DNA of 64,000 nucleotides, from NCBI GenBank assembly GCA_017390475.1, contig JAFPBO010000014.1, positions 1-64,000 of the forward strand. The letters are read 5' to 3'. A program made the position numbers and the translations under genes. The notes under the pieces are model-generated. The model was given only the letters and a program-made list of their open reading frames with translations, did not search any database and was not told the DNA's origin. The DNA comes from Loktanella sp. Its GTDB lineage: Bacteria > Pseudomonadota > Alphaproteobacteria > Rhodobacterales > Rhodobacteraceae. Of the stretch, positions 6,339 to 15,811 are shown in pieces; within the stretch, counting starts at the first letter, position 1, and each line of letters begins with the position of its first letter.

Positions 6339-7821
6339 GCACTGGTCCTTTTGTGATAGAGATGACTATATTGGTGGTTTTACAATAGTAAACCCTATCA
6401 CCATCGTCGGCCTGCCCGACAAAGCTGTTTCCGAGGCGCGCGAAAGGGTGCGCGCGGCGCTGACCGCTATGGCCATCGCGCTGCCGTCGAAACGGATCAC
6501 AGTGAACCTGTCACCCGCCGATCTGCCCAAGGAAGGGTCGCATTTCGACCTGCCCATCGCGCTGGCGCTCTTGGCAGCGCTCGACATCATCCCGCGCGAA
6601 GAGGCGGCACAGGTCGTGGCCTTGGGGGAATTGTCGCTGGACGGGTCCTTGGTGCCGGTTGTTGGCGCCTTGCCCGCCGCGATGACGGCAGCGAGCGAAG
6701 GGCGGATGCTGCTCTGCCCGCAGGCCTGCGGGGCAGAGGCGGCCTGGGTCGGGGCGGCCAATGTCATCGCACCCCGTTCTCTGGCCGCGATGGTGCGGCA
6801 TTTCACCGGGCAGAGCGTGATCGCACCATCCGAGCCGGGTGAGACGCAGAGGGCGACCCACAGCCGCGATTTTGCCGAAGTGAAAGGGCAGGAACGCGCC
6901 AAACGCGCGCTGGAGATTGCCGCCGCCGGGCGGCACCACCTGCTGCTGGTCGGCGCACCGGGGTCGGGCAAATCGATGCTGGCGGCGCGGATCGGAGGAA
7001 TATTGCCGCCTTTGTCGCCCGCCGAGGCGCTCGAAACCTCGATGATCCATTCGCTGGCAGGATTGCTGGATGATGGCGGGATCAGCCGCGAAAGGCCGTT
7101 TCGCGAACCGCATCACACCGCCTCGATGCCCGCCATCGTCGGTGGCGGGCGCAGCGCGAAACCGGGCGAGATTTCCTTGGCGCATAATGGCGTGTTGTTC
7201 ATGGATGAATTTCCCGAATTCCCGCGCAATGTGCTGGAAACCCTGCGCCAGCCGATTGAAACCGGCGAAGTCGTGGTCGCCCGCGCCAATGCCCATGTGC
7301 GCTATCCTTGCCGGTTCATGCTGGTGGCTGCCGCGAATCCCTGCAAATGCGGCTATCTGACGGATGCATCCCGCGCCTGCACCCGCGCGCCGATCTGTGG
7401 TGAGGATTATATGGGTCGGATTTCCGGGCCTTTGATGGATCGTTTCGATCTACGGGTCGAGGTGCCGCCGGTCGCGTTTCAGGACCTTGATCTGCCGCAA
7501 TCGGGCGACAGTTCTGCGGTGATCGCGGCACGGGTCGGGGCAGCGCGGGCGCGGCAGGCGGTGCGATTCGCGGATCATCCGGGGGCGCGGGTGAATGCCG
7601 ATGCCGAGGGCGCTCTGCTGGAACAGATTGCGACACCCGATGCGGAAGGGCGGGCATTGCTGTTGCGTGTGGCGGAAAAATTCGGGCTTTCGGCGCGCGG
7701 CTATCACCGGATTTTGCGGGTGGCGCGCACGATTGCGGATCTGGAAGGATCGGATGAGGTCTGCCGGGCGCATGTGGCCGAGGCTGTGGGGTATCGGCTG
7801 GCCATGGCGAAGGAGGTGTAG
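6325..7821 (+). CDS. comM: ComM/YifB Mg-chelatase-like AAA+ ATPase, 5' end replaced by the element
   Basis: ComM is a hexameric helicase that promotes branch migration during natural transformation. The conserved part runs from about 6400: a ChlI-like N-domain (DKAVSEARERVRAAL), Walker A GAPGSGKSMLAAR, Walker B region GVLFMDEFPEF, sensor and C-terminal regions (NPCKCGY, RISGPLMDRFDLRVEV, RGYHRILRVARTIADL). The usual first 30 or so residues are absent. The open frame runs back into island DNA to an ATG at 6325 that lies antisense inside the recombinase gene and encodes an unrelated MISVMHWSFCDRDD leader. The native promoter and start were therefore separated by the insertion, and the gene is probably inactive while the element is present. 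Confidence 0.9.
   Translation: MISVMHWSFCDRDDYIGGFTIVNPITIVGLPDKAVSEARERVRAALTAMAIALPSKRITVNLSPADLPKEGSHFDLPIALALLAALDIIPREEAAQVVALGELSLDGSLVPVVGALPAAMTAASEGRMLLCPQACGAEAAWVGAANVIAPRSLAAMVRHFTGQSVIAPSEPGETQRATHSRDFAEVKGQERAKRALEIAAAGRHHLLLVGAPGSGKSMLAARIGGILPPLSPAEALETSMIHSLAGLLDDGGISRERPFREPHHTASMPAIVGGGRSAKPGEISLAHNGVLFMDEFPEFPRNVLETLRQPIETGEVVVARANAHVRYPCRFMLVAAANPCKCGYLTDASRACTRAPICGEDYMGRISGPLMDRFDLRVEVPPVAFQDLDLPQSGDSSAVIAARVGAARARQAVRFADHPGARVNADAEGALLEQIATPDAEGRALLLRVAEKFGLSARGYHRILRVARTIADLEGSDEVCRAHVAEAVGYRLAMAKEV
6355..6402. other. Probable right attachment junction (element/comM)
   Basis: Recombinase upstream DNA changes here to comM coding sequence. Homology to ComM starts at about 6400 (TIVGLPDKA). 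A dyad is visible around 6385: GGTGGTTTTAC-AATA-GTAAACCCTATCACC, with outer GATAG/CTATC arms. This fits the 40-50 bp dyads used by large serine integrases. The exact crossover dinucleotide cannot be fixed without the left end or an empty site. Confidence 0.55.
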
Positions 7822-7829
7822 ACAGTGGT

Positions 7830-7848
7830 CCCGTTCCTGCGGAACGGG
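7830..7848 (+). terminator. Hairpin downstream of comM
   Basis: CCCGTTCC-TGC-GGAACGGG is a perfect 8-bp stem 9 bases after the comM stop. No T-run follows directly; the 33-bp repeat with ATACTTTTA follows within 20 bases. It probably assists 3'-end formation between the convergent comM and gshB. Confidence 0.5.
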
Positions 7849-7850
7849 AT

Positions 7851-7883
7851 GCCTCCGGCGGGGATACTTTTACTCTGAAGATG
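7851..7883 (+). repeat. Copy 1 of the 33-bp GCCTCCGGCGGGGATATTT repeat
   Basis: GCCTCCGGCGGGGATA is followed by CTTTTA and CTCTGAAGATG. It lies after comM in the orientation of comM. Its last 14 bp overlap the 3' end of the convergent gshB and encode its final residues. See the copies at 15768, 37527 and 41782. Confidence 0.75.
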
Positions 7884-8829
7884 ATGGGGCGCTGCGCTTT
7901 GCTTCGATCGCTTGCCAGATTTTTTCGGCGATATTGACCCCGTCAAACCGTTCGAGTTCCTGAATACCCGTAGGCGAGGTCACGTTGATTTCGGTAAGCC
8001 AATCGCCGATCACGTCGATGCCGACGAAAACCTGCCCCTTTTCGCGCAACAGCGGCCCGATCCGGGCGCAGATTTCGCGGTCGCGGTCAGTCAGTGCCAC
8101 CTTTTCCGGGCGGCCGCCGACATGCATGTTGGAGCGGGTTTCGCCCTTGGCAGGCACCCGGTTGATCGCGCCGACAGGTTCGCCATCGACCAGAATCACC
8201 CGTTTATCGCCTTTGGCCACCGCAGGCAGGAATTGCTGCATGATCAGCGGTTCGCGGTTGATGCCGGAAAACAGCTCATGCAGCGACGCCAGATTGCCGT
8301 CACCCTGCGTCAGTTTGAACACGCCAGCGCCGCCATTGCCGTAAAGCGGTTTCAGGATCACATCGCCGTGTGCGGCGCGGAAAGCGCGCAAGGTTTCCAG
8401 ATCGCGGGCGATCATGGTCGGCGGCGTCAGGTCGGGGAAATTCAGCACCAGCAGTTTTTCAGGGTAATTGCGTACCCAGAACGGGTCATTGACCACCAAA
8501 GTATCCGGGTGGATCATGTCGAGGATATGCGTCGTTGTGATATAGCCCATATCAAAAGGCGGGTCCTGACGCAGCCACACCACATCCATCTGGCGCAGAT
8601 CGAGTTCAGTCGCCGCGCCCAAAGTGAAATGATCCCCCTTGACCCGCTGCACCTGCAAAGGCCAGCCGCGCGCGACAACCCGGCCCCGGTCATAGGCCAA
8701 TTTATCGGGCGTGTAATAAAACAATTCATGCCCGCGCGCCTGCGCCTCTTCCGCGATGCGGAAAGTGCTGTCGGCATCAATGTTGATCGGCCCGATCGGG
8801 TCCATCTGGAACGCAATTTTCAACGCCAT
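7870..8829 (-). CDS. gshB: Glutathione synthetase
   Basis: A 319-residue ATP-grasp ligase that joins gamma-glutamylcysteine and glycine, about the length of E. coli GshB (316). The start [18 protein letters not shown] is chosen because AAAGAGG lies just upstream and the family begins here; the open frame extends 31 codons further without support. Visible landmarks are [27 protein letters not shown], the ATP-grasp loop [14 protein letters not shown], and the metal/ATP end [16 protein letters not shown]. It is followed 67 bp upstream by yraN and rsmI in the same direction, probably one minus-strand unit. Confidence 0.95.
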   Translation of the reverse strand: MALKIAFQMDPIGPINIDADSTFRIAEEAQARGHELFYYTPDKLAYDRGRVVARGWPLQVQRVKGDHFTLGAATELDLRQMDVVWLRQDPPFDMGYITTTHILDMIHPDTLVVNDPFWVRNYPEKLLVLNFPDLTPPTMIARDLETLRAFRAAHGDVILKPLYGNGGAGVFKLTQGDGNLASLHELFSGINREPLIMQQFLPAVAKGDKRVILVDGEPVGAINRVPAKGETRSNMHVGGRPEKVALTDRDREICARIGPLLREKGQVFVGIDVIGDWLTEINVTSPTGIQELERFDGVNIAEKIWQAIEAKRSAPSSSE

Positions 8830-8896
8830 GGGGCAACCTCTTTCATCGCAGTTGCTTGCTTCATGCCGCAGCGCGGCTGCCAGCGCAATGGGGCGG

Positions 8897-9253
8897 TCAG
8901 GCTTCCATGAAGGCGTTTTCAATCACGCTGACGCCACCGCGCCCATCCACCAGTGCCAGATCAAAGCGCATATCGGTTAATTGCCCCTTTGGTTCACCAG
9001 CCAGATATTCCGATGCGCTGGCGCAAAGCCGGTCCATCTGCCGCCGCCCCAACCGAAGGGCAGCCTGCGCGAAACTGGCGCTTTTCTTGACCTCGACAAA
9101 GACCAAAGTTTCACCGTCGCGCATGATCAGATCGATTTCACCGGCTTTGCCGCGCCAGCGCCGGGCCGCGACCTGATGCGCACGGGCGGCGTAGTCGCGC
9201 GCAACGATATCTTCGGCGGCAAGGCCCGCGTGATAGCTGGTCAGCCCCTTCAT
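8897..9253 (-). CDS. yraN: YraN family (UPF0102) nuclease-fold protein
   Basis: 118 residues with the restriction-endonuclease-like signature G-EIDLI...LVFVEVK (residues 38-58), the E..D...ExK core. The family is small, cytoplasmic and of uncertain role, usually next to rsmI. Its start overlaps the rsmI stop by 4 nt, so it is translationally coupled. Slightly shorter than usual at the N-terminus, but the core is complete. Confidence 0.9.
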   Translation of the reverse strand: MKGLTSYHAGLAAEDIVARDYAARAHQVAARRWRGKAGEIDLIMRDGETLVFVEVKKSASFAQAALRLGRRQMDRLCASASEYLAGEPKGQLTDMRFDLALVDGRGGVSVIENAFMEA

Positions 9254-10110
9254 GTGTCATCCCCCAGACCAAGGGCGATCTGATAGACCTGCCGCCGGGG
9301 CAGGCCTAGCGCACCGGCCACAACGGTGGCTGCATCTTTCACACGCATGGTTTTCATGGCTTCTTTCAACGCCTCTGTCACATCCAGATCAGCCACATCG
9401 GTGGCACCTGCCCGCCCGACCAGCACGACCAATTCACCTTTGACATTGCGGTCTGCGTAGACCTGCGTCACATCCGTCAGAGTGCCGCGGGTGATTTCCT
9501 CAAACCGTTTGGTCAATTCGCGACAGACCACAACTTGCCTGTCGCCCCCCAATGTATCGCGCAAGGAGATTAACATTTCCTCTACGCGTTTGGGACTCTC
9601 ATAAAAAATCAAAGTAAACGGCGTATCGCGCAGGGCGGCGATTTCGGTTTCGCGCTGTTGCTTTGCAGCGGGCAGGAATCCGATGAAGGCAAAACGATCG
9701 GTGGGCAGGCCCGACACGGTCAGTGCGGCCAGCACAGCAGAGGCCCCGGGCGCCGTGGTCACCGTCACCCCTGCCGCTATCGCCGCTCGCCCCAGTTCAT
9801 AGCCCGGATCGGCGACCAGCGGCGTGCCGGCCTCGGACACATAGGCCACGGATTTACCGGCAAGCATATCCGCGACCAGCCGGTCCACCGCGCCTTCGCC
9901 GCTGTGATCGTGGAACGCCACCACCTTGCGCCCGTTCAGCGGCACACCGTGGATTTCCATCAATTTGCGTGCCGTGCGCGTATCCTCTGCCGCGATCAGA
10001 TCGGCCGAGGCGAGGATATCCAGCGCGCGCAGCGTGATGTCGCGCGCCGAGCCGATTGGCGTCGCGACAAAATACAGACCGGCAGAGAGTGGCTTGCTGA
10101 GATGATTCAT
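9250..10110 (-). CDS. rsmI: 16S rRNA 2'-O-methyltransferase RsmI (C1402)
   Basis: 286 residues. The SPOUT-unrelated tetrapyrrole-methylase fold is recognisable from LYFVATPIGSARDITLRAL, AEDTRTARKLM, VAYVSEAGTPLVADPGYELGR and the GASAVLAALTVSGLPTDRFAFIGFLP segment. It methylates C1402 of 16S rRNA with SAM, fine-tuning decoding. It is divergent from the LpoA-like gene (106 bp between starts). The rsmI-yraN-lpoA neighbourhood is conserved widely in proteobacteria, which supports all three calls. Confidence 0.96.
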   Translation of the reverse strand: MNHLSKPLSAGLYFVATPIGSARDITLRALDILASADLIAAEDTRTARKLMEIHGVPLNGRKVVAFHDHSGEGAVDRLVADMLAGKSVAYVSEAGTPLVADPGYELGRAAIAAGVTVTTAPGASAVLAALTVSGLPTDRFAFIGFLPAAKQQRETEIAALRDTPFTLIFYESPKRVEEMLISLRDTLGGDRQVVVCRELTKRFEEITRGTLTDVTQVYADRNVKGELVVLVGRAGATDVADLDVTEALKEAMKTMRVKDAATVVAGALGLPRRQVYQIALGLGDDT

Positions 10111-10216
10111 GGCTGGACCCGCGCCCCCCCTTCTTTATGATACACTTCAAATCGCGCAAGGCTTGCCGGGTCGCCAGACCGGGGCAACCTGTGCATCAAT
10201 CGAGAGGAATACCATA

Positions 10217-11401
10217 ATGTTCGCCCGTTTCACCCAGGCCTGCAAGCCGGTTCATCGCCTTTTTGTGTTTTTGTCAATCGGCTGGCTTGCAGCCTGTACG
10301 CCGCCAATGGACCCGGTGCCGCGCGGCGCATCTGTGGTCGACAGTTCGGGCGCGGTCCAGGTGGCTTTGCTGGTGCCCGGCGGGTCCGGTGAAGGTAGCG
10401 ATGATTTTCTGGCGCGCAATTTCGAGAATGCGGCGCGCATGGCCATCGCCGATCTGAACGGGCCAGAGATCACGCTGCAGGTCTATAATACCGGCGGTGA
10501 TCCGGCGCAGGCCGCCAGCATGGCGCGCCGTGCCGTCGATGAAGGCGCGCAGATCATTCTGGGCCCGCTGTTTGCCGAAGCAGCCAATGCCGTTGGCGTT
10601 GCCGTGGCCGGTGACAATGTAAATGTGCTGGCGTTTTCCAACAATACCAGCATTGCAGGCGGCAATGTGTTCATTCTGGGCCAGACCTTTGACAATACCG
10701 CGCAGCGGCTGGTGCAATATGCCAGCAGGCAGGGGATCAACCGTTTCATGATCGCCCATGCGCAGGATATCGGTGGCGAGATGGGCCGTGATGCGATTGC
10801 CGCAGCCGTGCGCCAGAACGGATCGCAACTGGTCGCGACCGAAGGCTATCCTTTGTCGCAGGCAGGCATTTTTTCGTCCACGCAGCGGCTGGTCGGCACC
10901 GCGCGGTCCAGTAGTGCACAGGCGATCTTTACCACGGCCGGAGCCAATGCCGATCTGCCGATCGTCGCAACCGGGCTGGCCGATGCCGGGCTCGATGTGG
11001 CCGAAACCCGGCTGATCGGGCTGACCCGCTGGGACAGCGTGCCGCAATTGCTGTCTTTGCCCGGTGTGCAGGGCGGTCTTTTTGCCCTGCCGGATCAGGG
11101 GCCTGCGACTCTGTTCCAGACCCGCTATACTGCCACCTATGGGTCGCAGCCGCATCCTTTGGCCGGGCTGGCCTATGACGGGATAGCCGCGATTGGCGCT
11201 CTGATGTCGGCCGGTGGTGACAATGTCGCCCTGTCGCGATCGGCGCTGACCACCAGCCAGGGGTTCCGCGGCACATCCGGTGTGTTCCGGCTGTTGCCAA
11301 ACGGACGCAATGAGCGTGGTCTGGCGGTTGCAACCATCCAACAGAATCAGGTCGTGATCCTTGAACAAGCCCCTAGAAGTTTCGGCGCCGCCGGGCTCTG
11401 A
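10217..11401 (+). CDS. Penicillin-binding protein activator, LpoA-like lipoprotein
   Basis: 394 residues; start chosen at ATG after GAGAGGA. A lipoprotein signal (FVFLSIGWLAAC, Cys after LAA) predicts outer-membrane anchoring. The mature part is a type 1 periplasmic-binding fold: VALLVPGGSGEG, ARNFENAARMAIADL, GPLFAEAANAVGVAVAG, LAFSNN, ..PLAGLAYDGIAAIGAL. LpoA-type proteins stimulate class A penicillin-binding proteins. The N-terminal TPR domain of the E. coli protein is absent, as is common in alphaproteobacteria. An alternative is an amino-acid-binding ABC receptor, but the lipobox and the rsmI/yraN neighbours favour LpoA. The 3' end overlaps the proposed glnD start. Confidence 0.8.
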   Translation: MFARFTQACKPVHRLFVFLSIGWLAACTPPMDPVPRGASVVDSSGAVQVALLVPGGSGEGSDDFLARNFENAARMAIADLNGPEITLQVYNTGGDPAQAASMARRAVDEGAQIILGPLFAEAANAVGVAVAGDNVNVLAFSNNTSIAGGNVFILGQTFDNTAQRLVQYASRQGINRFMIAHAQDIGGEMGRDAIAAAVRQNGSQLVATEGYPLSQAGIFSSTQRLVGTARSSSAQAIFTTAGANADLPIVATGLADAGLDVAETRLIGLTRWDSVPQLLSLPGVQGGLFALPDQGPATLFQTRYTATYGSQPHPLAGLAYDGIAAIGALMSAGGDNVALSRSALTTSQGFRGTSGVFRLLPNGRNERGLAVATIQQNQVVILEQAPRSFGAAGL

Positions 11402-14174
11402 GCCCGTCCGCAGCCGCCATGTCGAAGCGCCGGACGGGTTGATCTGTCCGGCGTCGGTCATTTTTGACAAAGCAGCTGTGCTGGCGCGGATCGCAGATGA
11501 AACCGCTGGCGTCACGTCTGAAAAAGATGTGCGCGCTATTGCCGTGCGCATTCTGGCCGAGGCGCGGCAGGCCGGACTGGCCGAGATCAGCACCTCTTTT
11601 GTGATGCAGCCCTTTGCCTCGCGGCCGACAACGCGGTCCTATTCCTGGCTGACGGATCAGATCGTGACCATCATTCTGGACGTCGCCACCACCCATCTGC
11701 ACCCGGCTCCGAACCCGACAGAGGCGGAAAAACTGTCGCTGATCGCTGTCGGCGGCTATGGTCGCGGCGAAATGGCGCCGCATTCCGATGTCGATCTGCT
11801 GTTCCTGACCCCCTACAAGATCACGCCCTGGGCCGAAAATGTGATCGAATCCATGCTGTATATGCTGTGGGATCTGAAGCTGAAGATCGGTCATGCCAGC
11901 CGCACTGTGAAAGACTGCGTGCGTCTGGCGCGCGAGGATTACACGATCCGCACATCGCTGGTGGAATACCGCTATCTGGCCGGGGACAAGGCGCTGGCCG
12001 ATACTTTGGGCGACCGGCTCTGGACCGAATTGTTCAAATCGACTGCCGGTGATTTCATCGAGGCCAAGCTGGCCGAACGCAGCGAACGCCACCGCAAACA
12101 GGGCGGCCAGCGCTATATGGTCGAACCCAATGTCAAGGAAGGCAAAGGCGGGCTGCGCGACCTGCAATCTTTGTTCTGGATGAGCAAATATGTCAACGGC
12201 GTCAAGGATGCCGCCGAATTGGTCGGGCTTGGCGTCTTTACCCAGGACGAGTTCGAGACCTTTGTGAAAGCCGAGGATTTCCTGTGGGCGGTACGCTGTC
12301 ATCTGCATCTCATCGCCGGGCGAGCCGTGGATCAGCTGACCTTTGACATGCAGGTCGAGGTCGCCTCGGCTATGGGGTTCACCGATCACGGCGGACGGCG
12401 CGCAGTCGAACATTTCATGCAATCCTATTTCCGCGAAGCCACGCGGGTGGGCGAGCTGACCCGGATTTTCCTGACCGCGCTAGAGGCGACACATACCAAG
12501 CCCGAACCGATGCTGGTGCGTCTGATGGCCCGGCGCAAACGGGCCAAGCCGCCCTATACGATCAAGCAGAACAGGCTGACCGTCGCCGATGAAAAGGCAT
12601 TCTTTGCCGACAAGCTGAACATGATCCGCATCTTTGAAGAGGCATTGCGCACCGGTACCCTGCTGCACCCGGACGCCATGCGGCTGATCGCGTCGCATTT
12701 GCATGTGGTCGATGACGAATTGCGCCAGGACCGCGAGGCAAGCCGGATTTTTCTGGATATGATGCTGAAACACGGCAACCCCGAACGCGGTTTGCGGCGG
12801 ATGAACGAATTGGGAATGCTGGCCGCCTTCATGCCCGAATTCGCACCCATCGTGGCGATGATGCAGTTCAATATGTATCACCACTACACGGTGGACGAAC
12901 ATACGATCCAATGCATCAGCAATCTGGCGCAGATCGAACGCGGCGAACTGGTCGAGGAATTACCTGTTGCCAGCGGCATTCTGAAACGCGGCATCAACCG
13001 CAAGGTGCTGTATGTCGCGCTGCTGCTGCATGATATCGGCAAGGGCCGGCCAGAGGATCATGCGATCCTTGGTGCGCAGATCGCCCGCAAGGTCTGCCCC
13101 CGGCTGGGACTGAACAAGAAGGAATCCGAAACCGTCGAATGGCTGATCCGCTATCACCTGCTGATGTCGGATGTGGCGCAGAAACGCGATATATCCGAAC
13201 CCCGCACCGTGCGTGGCTTTGCCAATGCGGTCAAATCGGTGGAACGGCTGGACCTTCTGACCGTGCTGACCGTCTGCGATATCCGCGGCGTCGGCCCCGG
13301 CACATGGAACAACTGGAAAGCGGTGCTGATCCGCAACCTGTACAAAGCGACCAAAGCCGCGCTTGAAACCGGTCTGGAAGACCTCAACCGCGAAAGCCGC
13401 GAGACCGAAGCAAAACGCGCCCTGCGCGCTGCGCTGGAAACATGGGATGCCAAGCAGCTGAAAACCGAGGTGGGCCGCCATTACGGCCCCTATTGGCAGG
13501 GCCTGCCCAATACCGCCCATGTCATCTTTGCCAACCTTTTGCGCGATATCGACGATACTGAAATCTGCATCGACCTGATGCTTGACGCCGACCGTGACGC
13601 CACCCGCGCCTGTTTCGCGATGGTCGATCATCCGGGTCTGTTCAGCCGGATGACCGGGGCGCTGGCACTGGTCGGAGCCAATATCGTGGATGCGCGCAGC
13701 TATACCTCCAAGGATGGCTATGCCACGGCGGTGTTCTGGGTGCAGGATGACGATGGTAATCCTTATGAAGAAAGCCGCTTGCAGCGTCTGCGCCAGATGA
13801 TCAGCCGCACCCTTCGCGGCGAGGTTGTGGCGCGTGAGGCACTCAAAGATAAAGACAAGATCAAGAAACGCGAACGCGCCTTCCGGGTCGATACCAAGAT
13901 CACCTTCGATAACGAAGGATCAGAGATCTACACGATCATCGAGGTCGATACCCGCGACCGGCCCGGCCTGCTTTACGATCTGACCCGCACCCTGGCCAAT
14001 GCACATGTCTATATTGCCTCTGCCGTGATTGCGACCTATGGCGAACAGGTGGTGGATACATTCTATGTCAAGGATATGGTCGGGTTGAAATATTATTCAG
14101 AAGCCAAGCGCCAGAGCCTCGAACGCAAATTGCGCGAAGCGATTGCGCAGGGTGCGAAACGGGCGATTTCGTAA
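11361..14174 (+). CDS. glnD: Bifunctional uridylyltransferase/uridylyl-removing enzyme
   Basis: Sensor enzyme of nitrogen status that uridylylates PII and removes UMP. About 937 residues. The nucleotidyltransferase motif is GGYGRGEMAPHSDVDLLFL, followed by a GlnD-specific helical domain, an HD hydrolase domain with LLLHDIGKGRPEDH, and two C-terminal ACT domains (ACFAMVDHPGLFSRMTGAL and IEVDTRDRPGLLYDLTRTL). No ATG lies near the family start. The given start is TTG, overlapping the previous gene by 41 nt; a second in-frame TTG just before ICPASVIFDKA is an alternative. The N-terminal 25 residues are therefore uncertain. Confidence 0.95.
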   Translation: MNKPLEVSAPPGSEPVRSRHVEAPDGLICPASVIFDKAAVLARIADETAGVTSEKDVRAIAVRILAEARQAGLAEISTSFVMQPFASRPTTRSYSWLTDQIVTIILDVATTHLHPAPNPTEAEKLSLIAVGGYGRGEMAPHSDVDLLFLTPYKITPWAENVIESMLYMLWDLKLKIGHASRTVKDCVRLAREDYTIRTSLVEYRYLAGDKALADTLGDRLWTELFKSTAGDFIEAKLAERSERHRKQGGQRYMVEPNVKEGKGGLRDLQSLFWMSKYVNGVKDAAELVGLGVFTQDEFETFVKAEDFLWAVRCHLHLIAGRAVDQLTFDMQVEVASAMGFTDHGGRRAVEHFMQSYFREATRVGELTRIFLTALEATHTKPEPMLVRLMARRKRAKPPYTIKQNRLTVADEKAFFADKLNMIRIFEEALRTGTLLHPDAMRLIASHLHVVDDELRQDREASRIFLDMMLKHGNPERGLRRMNELGMLAAFMPEFAPIVAMMQFNMYHHYTVDEHTIQCISNLAQIERGELVEELPVASGILKRGINRKVLYVALLLHDIGKGRPEDHAILGAQIARKVCPRLGLNKKESETVEWLIRYHLLMSDVAQKRDISEPRTVRGFANAVKSVERLDLLTVLTVCDIRGVGPGTWNNWKAVLIRNLYKATKAALETGLEDLNRESRETEAKRALRAALETWDAKQLKTEVGRHYGPYWQGLPNTAHVIFANLLRDIDDTEICIDLMLDADRDATRACFAMVDHPGLFSRMTGALALVGANIVDARSYTSKDGYATAVFWVQDDDGNPYEESRLQRLRQMISRTLRGEVVAREALKDKDKIKKRERAFRVDTKITFDNEGSEIYTIIEVDTRDRPGLLYDLTRTLANAHVYIASAVIATYGEQVVDTFYVKDMVGLKYYSEAKRQSLERKLREAIAQGAKRAIS

Positions 14175-14197
14175 TGCCCGCCCGGCGGATGTGCTGA

Positions 14198-15760
14198 ATG
14201 AAACAAGTCCGTCTGATGTCCGGCTTTTTCACAGTCGGCCTGTGGACCCTGCTCAGCCGTGTGGCAGGGTTCGTGCGCGACATCTTCATCGCGGCCTATC
14301 TGGGCACCGGCCCGGTGGCCGATGCGTTTCTGGCGGCTTTTTCTTTGCCCAACCTGTTCCGCCGGTTCTTTGCCGAGGGCGCATTCAACATGGCCTTCGT
14401 GCCGATGTTTTCCAAAAAGCTGGAGGCGAGCGACGGCCCACAGGAATTCGCGCAGGATGCCTTTCTGGCGATGTCGGTGATCCTGTCGGTCTTTACGGTG
14501 ATCGGCATTATCGCGATGCCTGCGCTGGTCGCGGCGATGGTCAGCGGGTTTATCGGCACCGAAAGATTTGATCTGGCAGTCTATTACGGGCGGATCACCT
14601 TTCCCTATATCCTGTTCATCTCGCTGACCGCTTTGCTGTCGGGCGTGTTGAATGCCACCGGCCGCTTTACCGCGGCCGCCGCCGCGCCGGTGATCCTGAA
14701 TATGGGTTTCGTGGGCGCGATCCTGATTGTGGCGGCCACCGGCAGCGCACCTGCGATCACGCAACCGGAACGGATGGCGTTCTGGCTTTCCGTGGTGGTG
14801 CCGCTGACCGGGATCGGGCAATTGGCGCTGGTCTGGTGGGCGGCAAGCCGCGCCGGTTTTACCCTGCGGATCGGCAAACCCCGGATGACGCCCGCGTTGA
14901 AGCGGCTGGCGATAATCGCCGCCCCGGCCGCCCTGGCCGGAGGTGTGGTGCAGATCAACCTGTTGGTGGGCCGCCAGGTCGCGAGCTATTTCGAAGGGGC
15001 TTATTCGTGGCTGAACTATGCTGATCGTCTTTACCAACTGCCGCTTGGCGTGGTCGGTATCGCCATTGGCGTGGTGCTGCTGCCTGACCTGTCGCGGCGG
15101 TTGCGCGCGAATGATCTGACCGGCGGCAAGGATGCGTTCAACCGCGCCTGCGAAGTCTCGCTCGCCCTGACGATCCCTGCCGCCGTGGCACTGATGGTGA
15201 TTGCCGTGCCTCTTGTCAGCGTATTGTTTGAACGCGGCGCATTCGCGGCAAGCGATACTGCGGCCACAGCCTTTGCCGTGGCGGTCTATGGGCTGGGCCT
15301 GCCTGCCTTTGTGATGCAAAAGACCCTGCAACCGCTGTTTTTCGCGCGCGAAGACACCAAGCGCCCATTTTACTATGCCCTTGTCGCGCTGGTGCTGAAT
15401 GCGGCGCTGGCGGTGGGTCTGTCACCCTTCATCGGCTATATTGCTGCGGCCTATGGCACCAGCCTGACGGCTTGGGCGATGGTCTGGCTGTTGTGGCGCG
15501 GCAGCCGCGATATGGGCGATGCCGCGAATTTCGACGCGCGGTTCAAATCGCGCCTGCCGCGGATCATCGCCGCCGCCGCCGCGATGGGGGCAATCCTTGC
15601 CGCCCTCACTTATGTCATGGCCCCGCTCTTCGCGGTCCCGACATGGCGTTATCTGGCACTGCTCGTGCTGATCCTTGCAGGCATCATCAGCTATTTCGGC
15701 ATAGGCCAGTTGATCGGTGCTTTCCGTTTTGGTGAATTCCGCCGCGCGATGAAACGCTAG
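14198..15760 (+). CDS. murJ: Lipid II flippase MurJ
   Basis: 520 residues, polytopic (about 14 membrane segments) of the MVF/MOP fold. The start region MSGFFTVGLWTLLSRVAGFVRDI and the motif DAFLAAFSLPNLFRRFFAEGAFNMAFVPMF, with the conserved arginines, are diagnostic. It moves lipid II across the inner membrane in peptidoglycan synthesis. It follows glnD by 23 bp, the usual glnD-murJ order in Rhodobacterales. It ends convergent to the rhomboid-like gene with a 33-bp repeat between. Confidence 0.96.
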   Translation: MKQVRLMSGFFTVGLWTLLSRVAGFVRDIFIAAYLGTGPVADAFLAAFSLPNLFRRFFAEGAFNMAFVPMFSKKLEASDGPQEFAQDAFLAMSVILSVFTVIGIIAMPALVAAMVSGFIGTERFDLAVYYGRITFPYILFISLTALLSGVLNATGRFTAAAAAPVILNMGFVGAILIVAATGSAPAITQPERMAFWLSVVVPLTGIGQLALVWWAASRAGFTLRIGKPRMTPALKRLAIIAAPAALAGGVVQINLLVGRQVASYFEGAYSWLNYADRLYQLPLGVVGIAIGVVLLPDLSRRLRANDLTGGKDAFNRACEVSLALTIPAAVALMVIAVPLVSVLFERGAFAASDTAATAFAVAVYGLGLPAFVMQKTLQPLFFAREDTKRPFYYALVALVLNAALAVGLSPFIGYIAAAYGTSLTAWAMVWLLWRGSRDMGDAANFDARFKSRLPRIIAAAAAMGAILAALTYVMAPLFAVPTWRYLALLVLILAGIISYFGIGQLIGAFRFGEFRRAMKR

Positions 15761-15767
15761 GCGCGCC

Positions 15768-15800
15768 CATCTTCCGAGCTCAAATATCCCCGCCGGAGGC
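15768..15800 (-). repeat. Copy 2 of the 33-bp repeat
   Basis: On the plus strand it reads CATCTTCCGAGC..AAATATCCCCGCCGGAGGC. It sits between the convergent murJ and rhomboid-like genes, immediately downstream of the latter on its own strand, so that the GCCTCCGGCGGGG-ATATTT order follows that gene's stop. Confidence 0.85.
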
Positions 15801-15811
15801 CTGAAAGTTCT

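Larger units (their letters stand above)
1..6396. mobile_element. Right-hand part of an integrated element inserted in comM
   Basis: This AT-richer block has short genes, phage-type nucleases and a terminal large serine recombinase reading inward from the junction. Immediately to its right, codons for the ComM core (IVGLPDKAV, from about 6400) begin without the family's usual first 30 or so residues. The missing comM 5' end and the left attachment site are not in the window, so the element extends left beyond position 1. No capsid, terminase or conjugation gene is visible in this portion, so it cannot be called a complete prophage or ICE. Confidence 0.8.
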
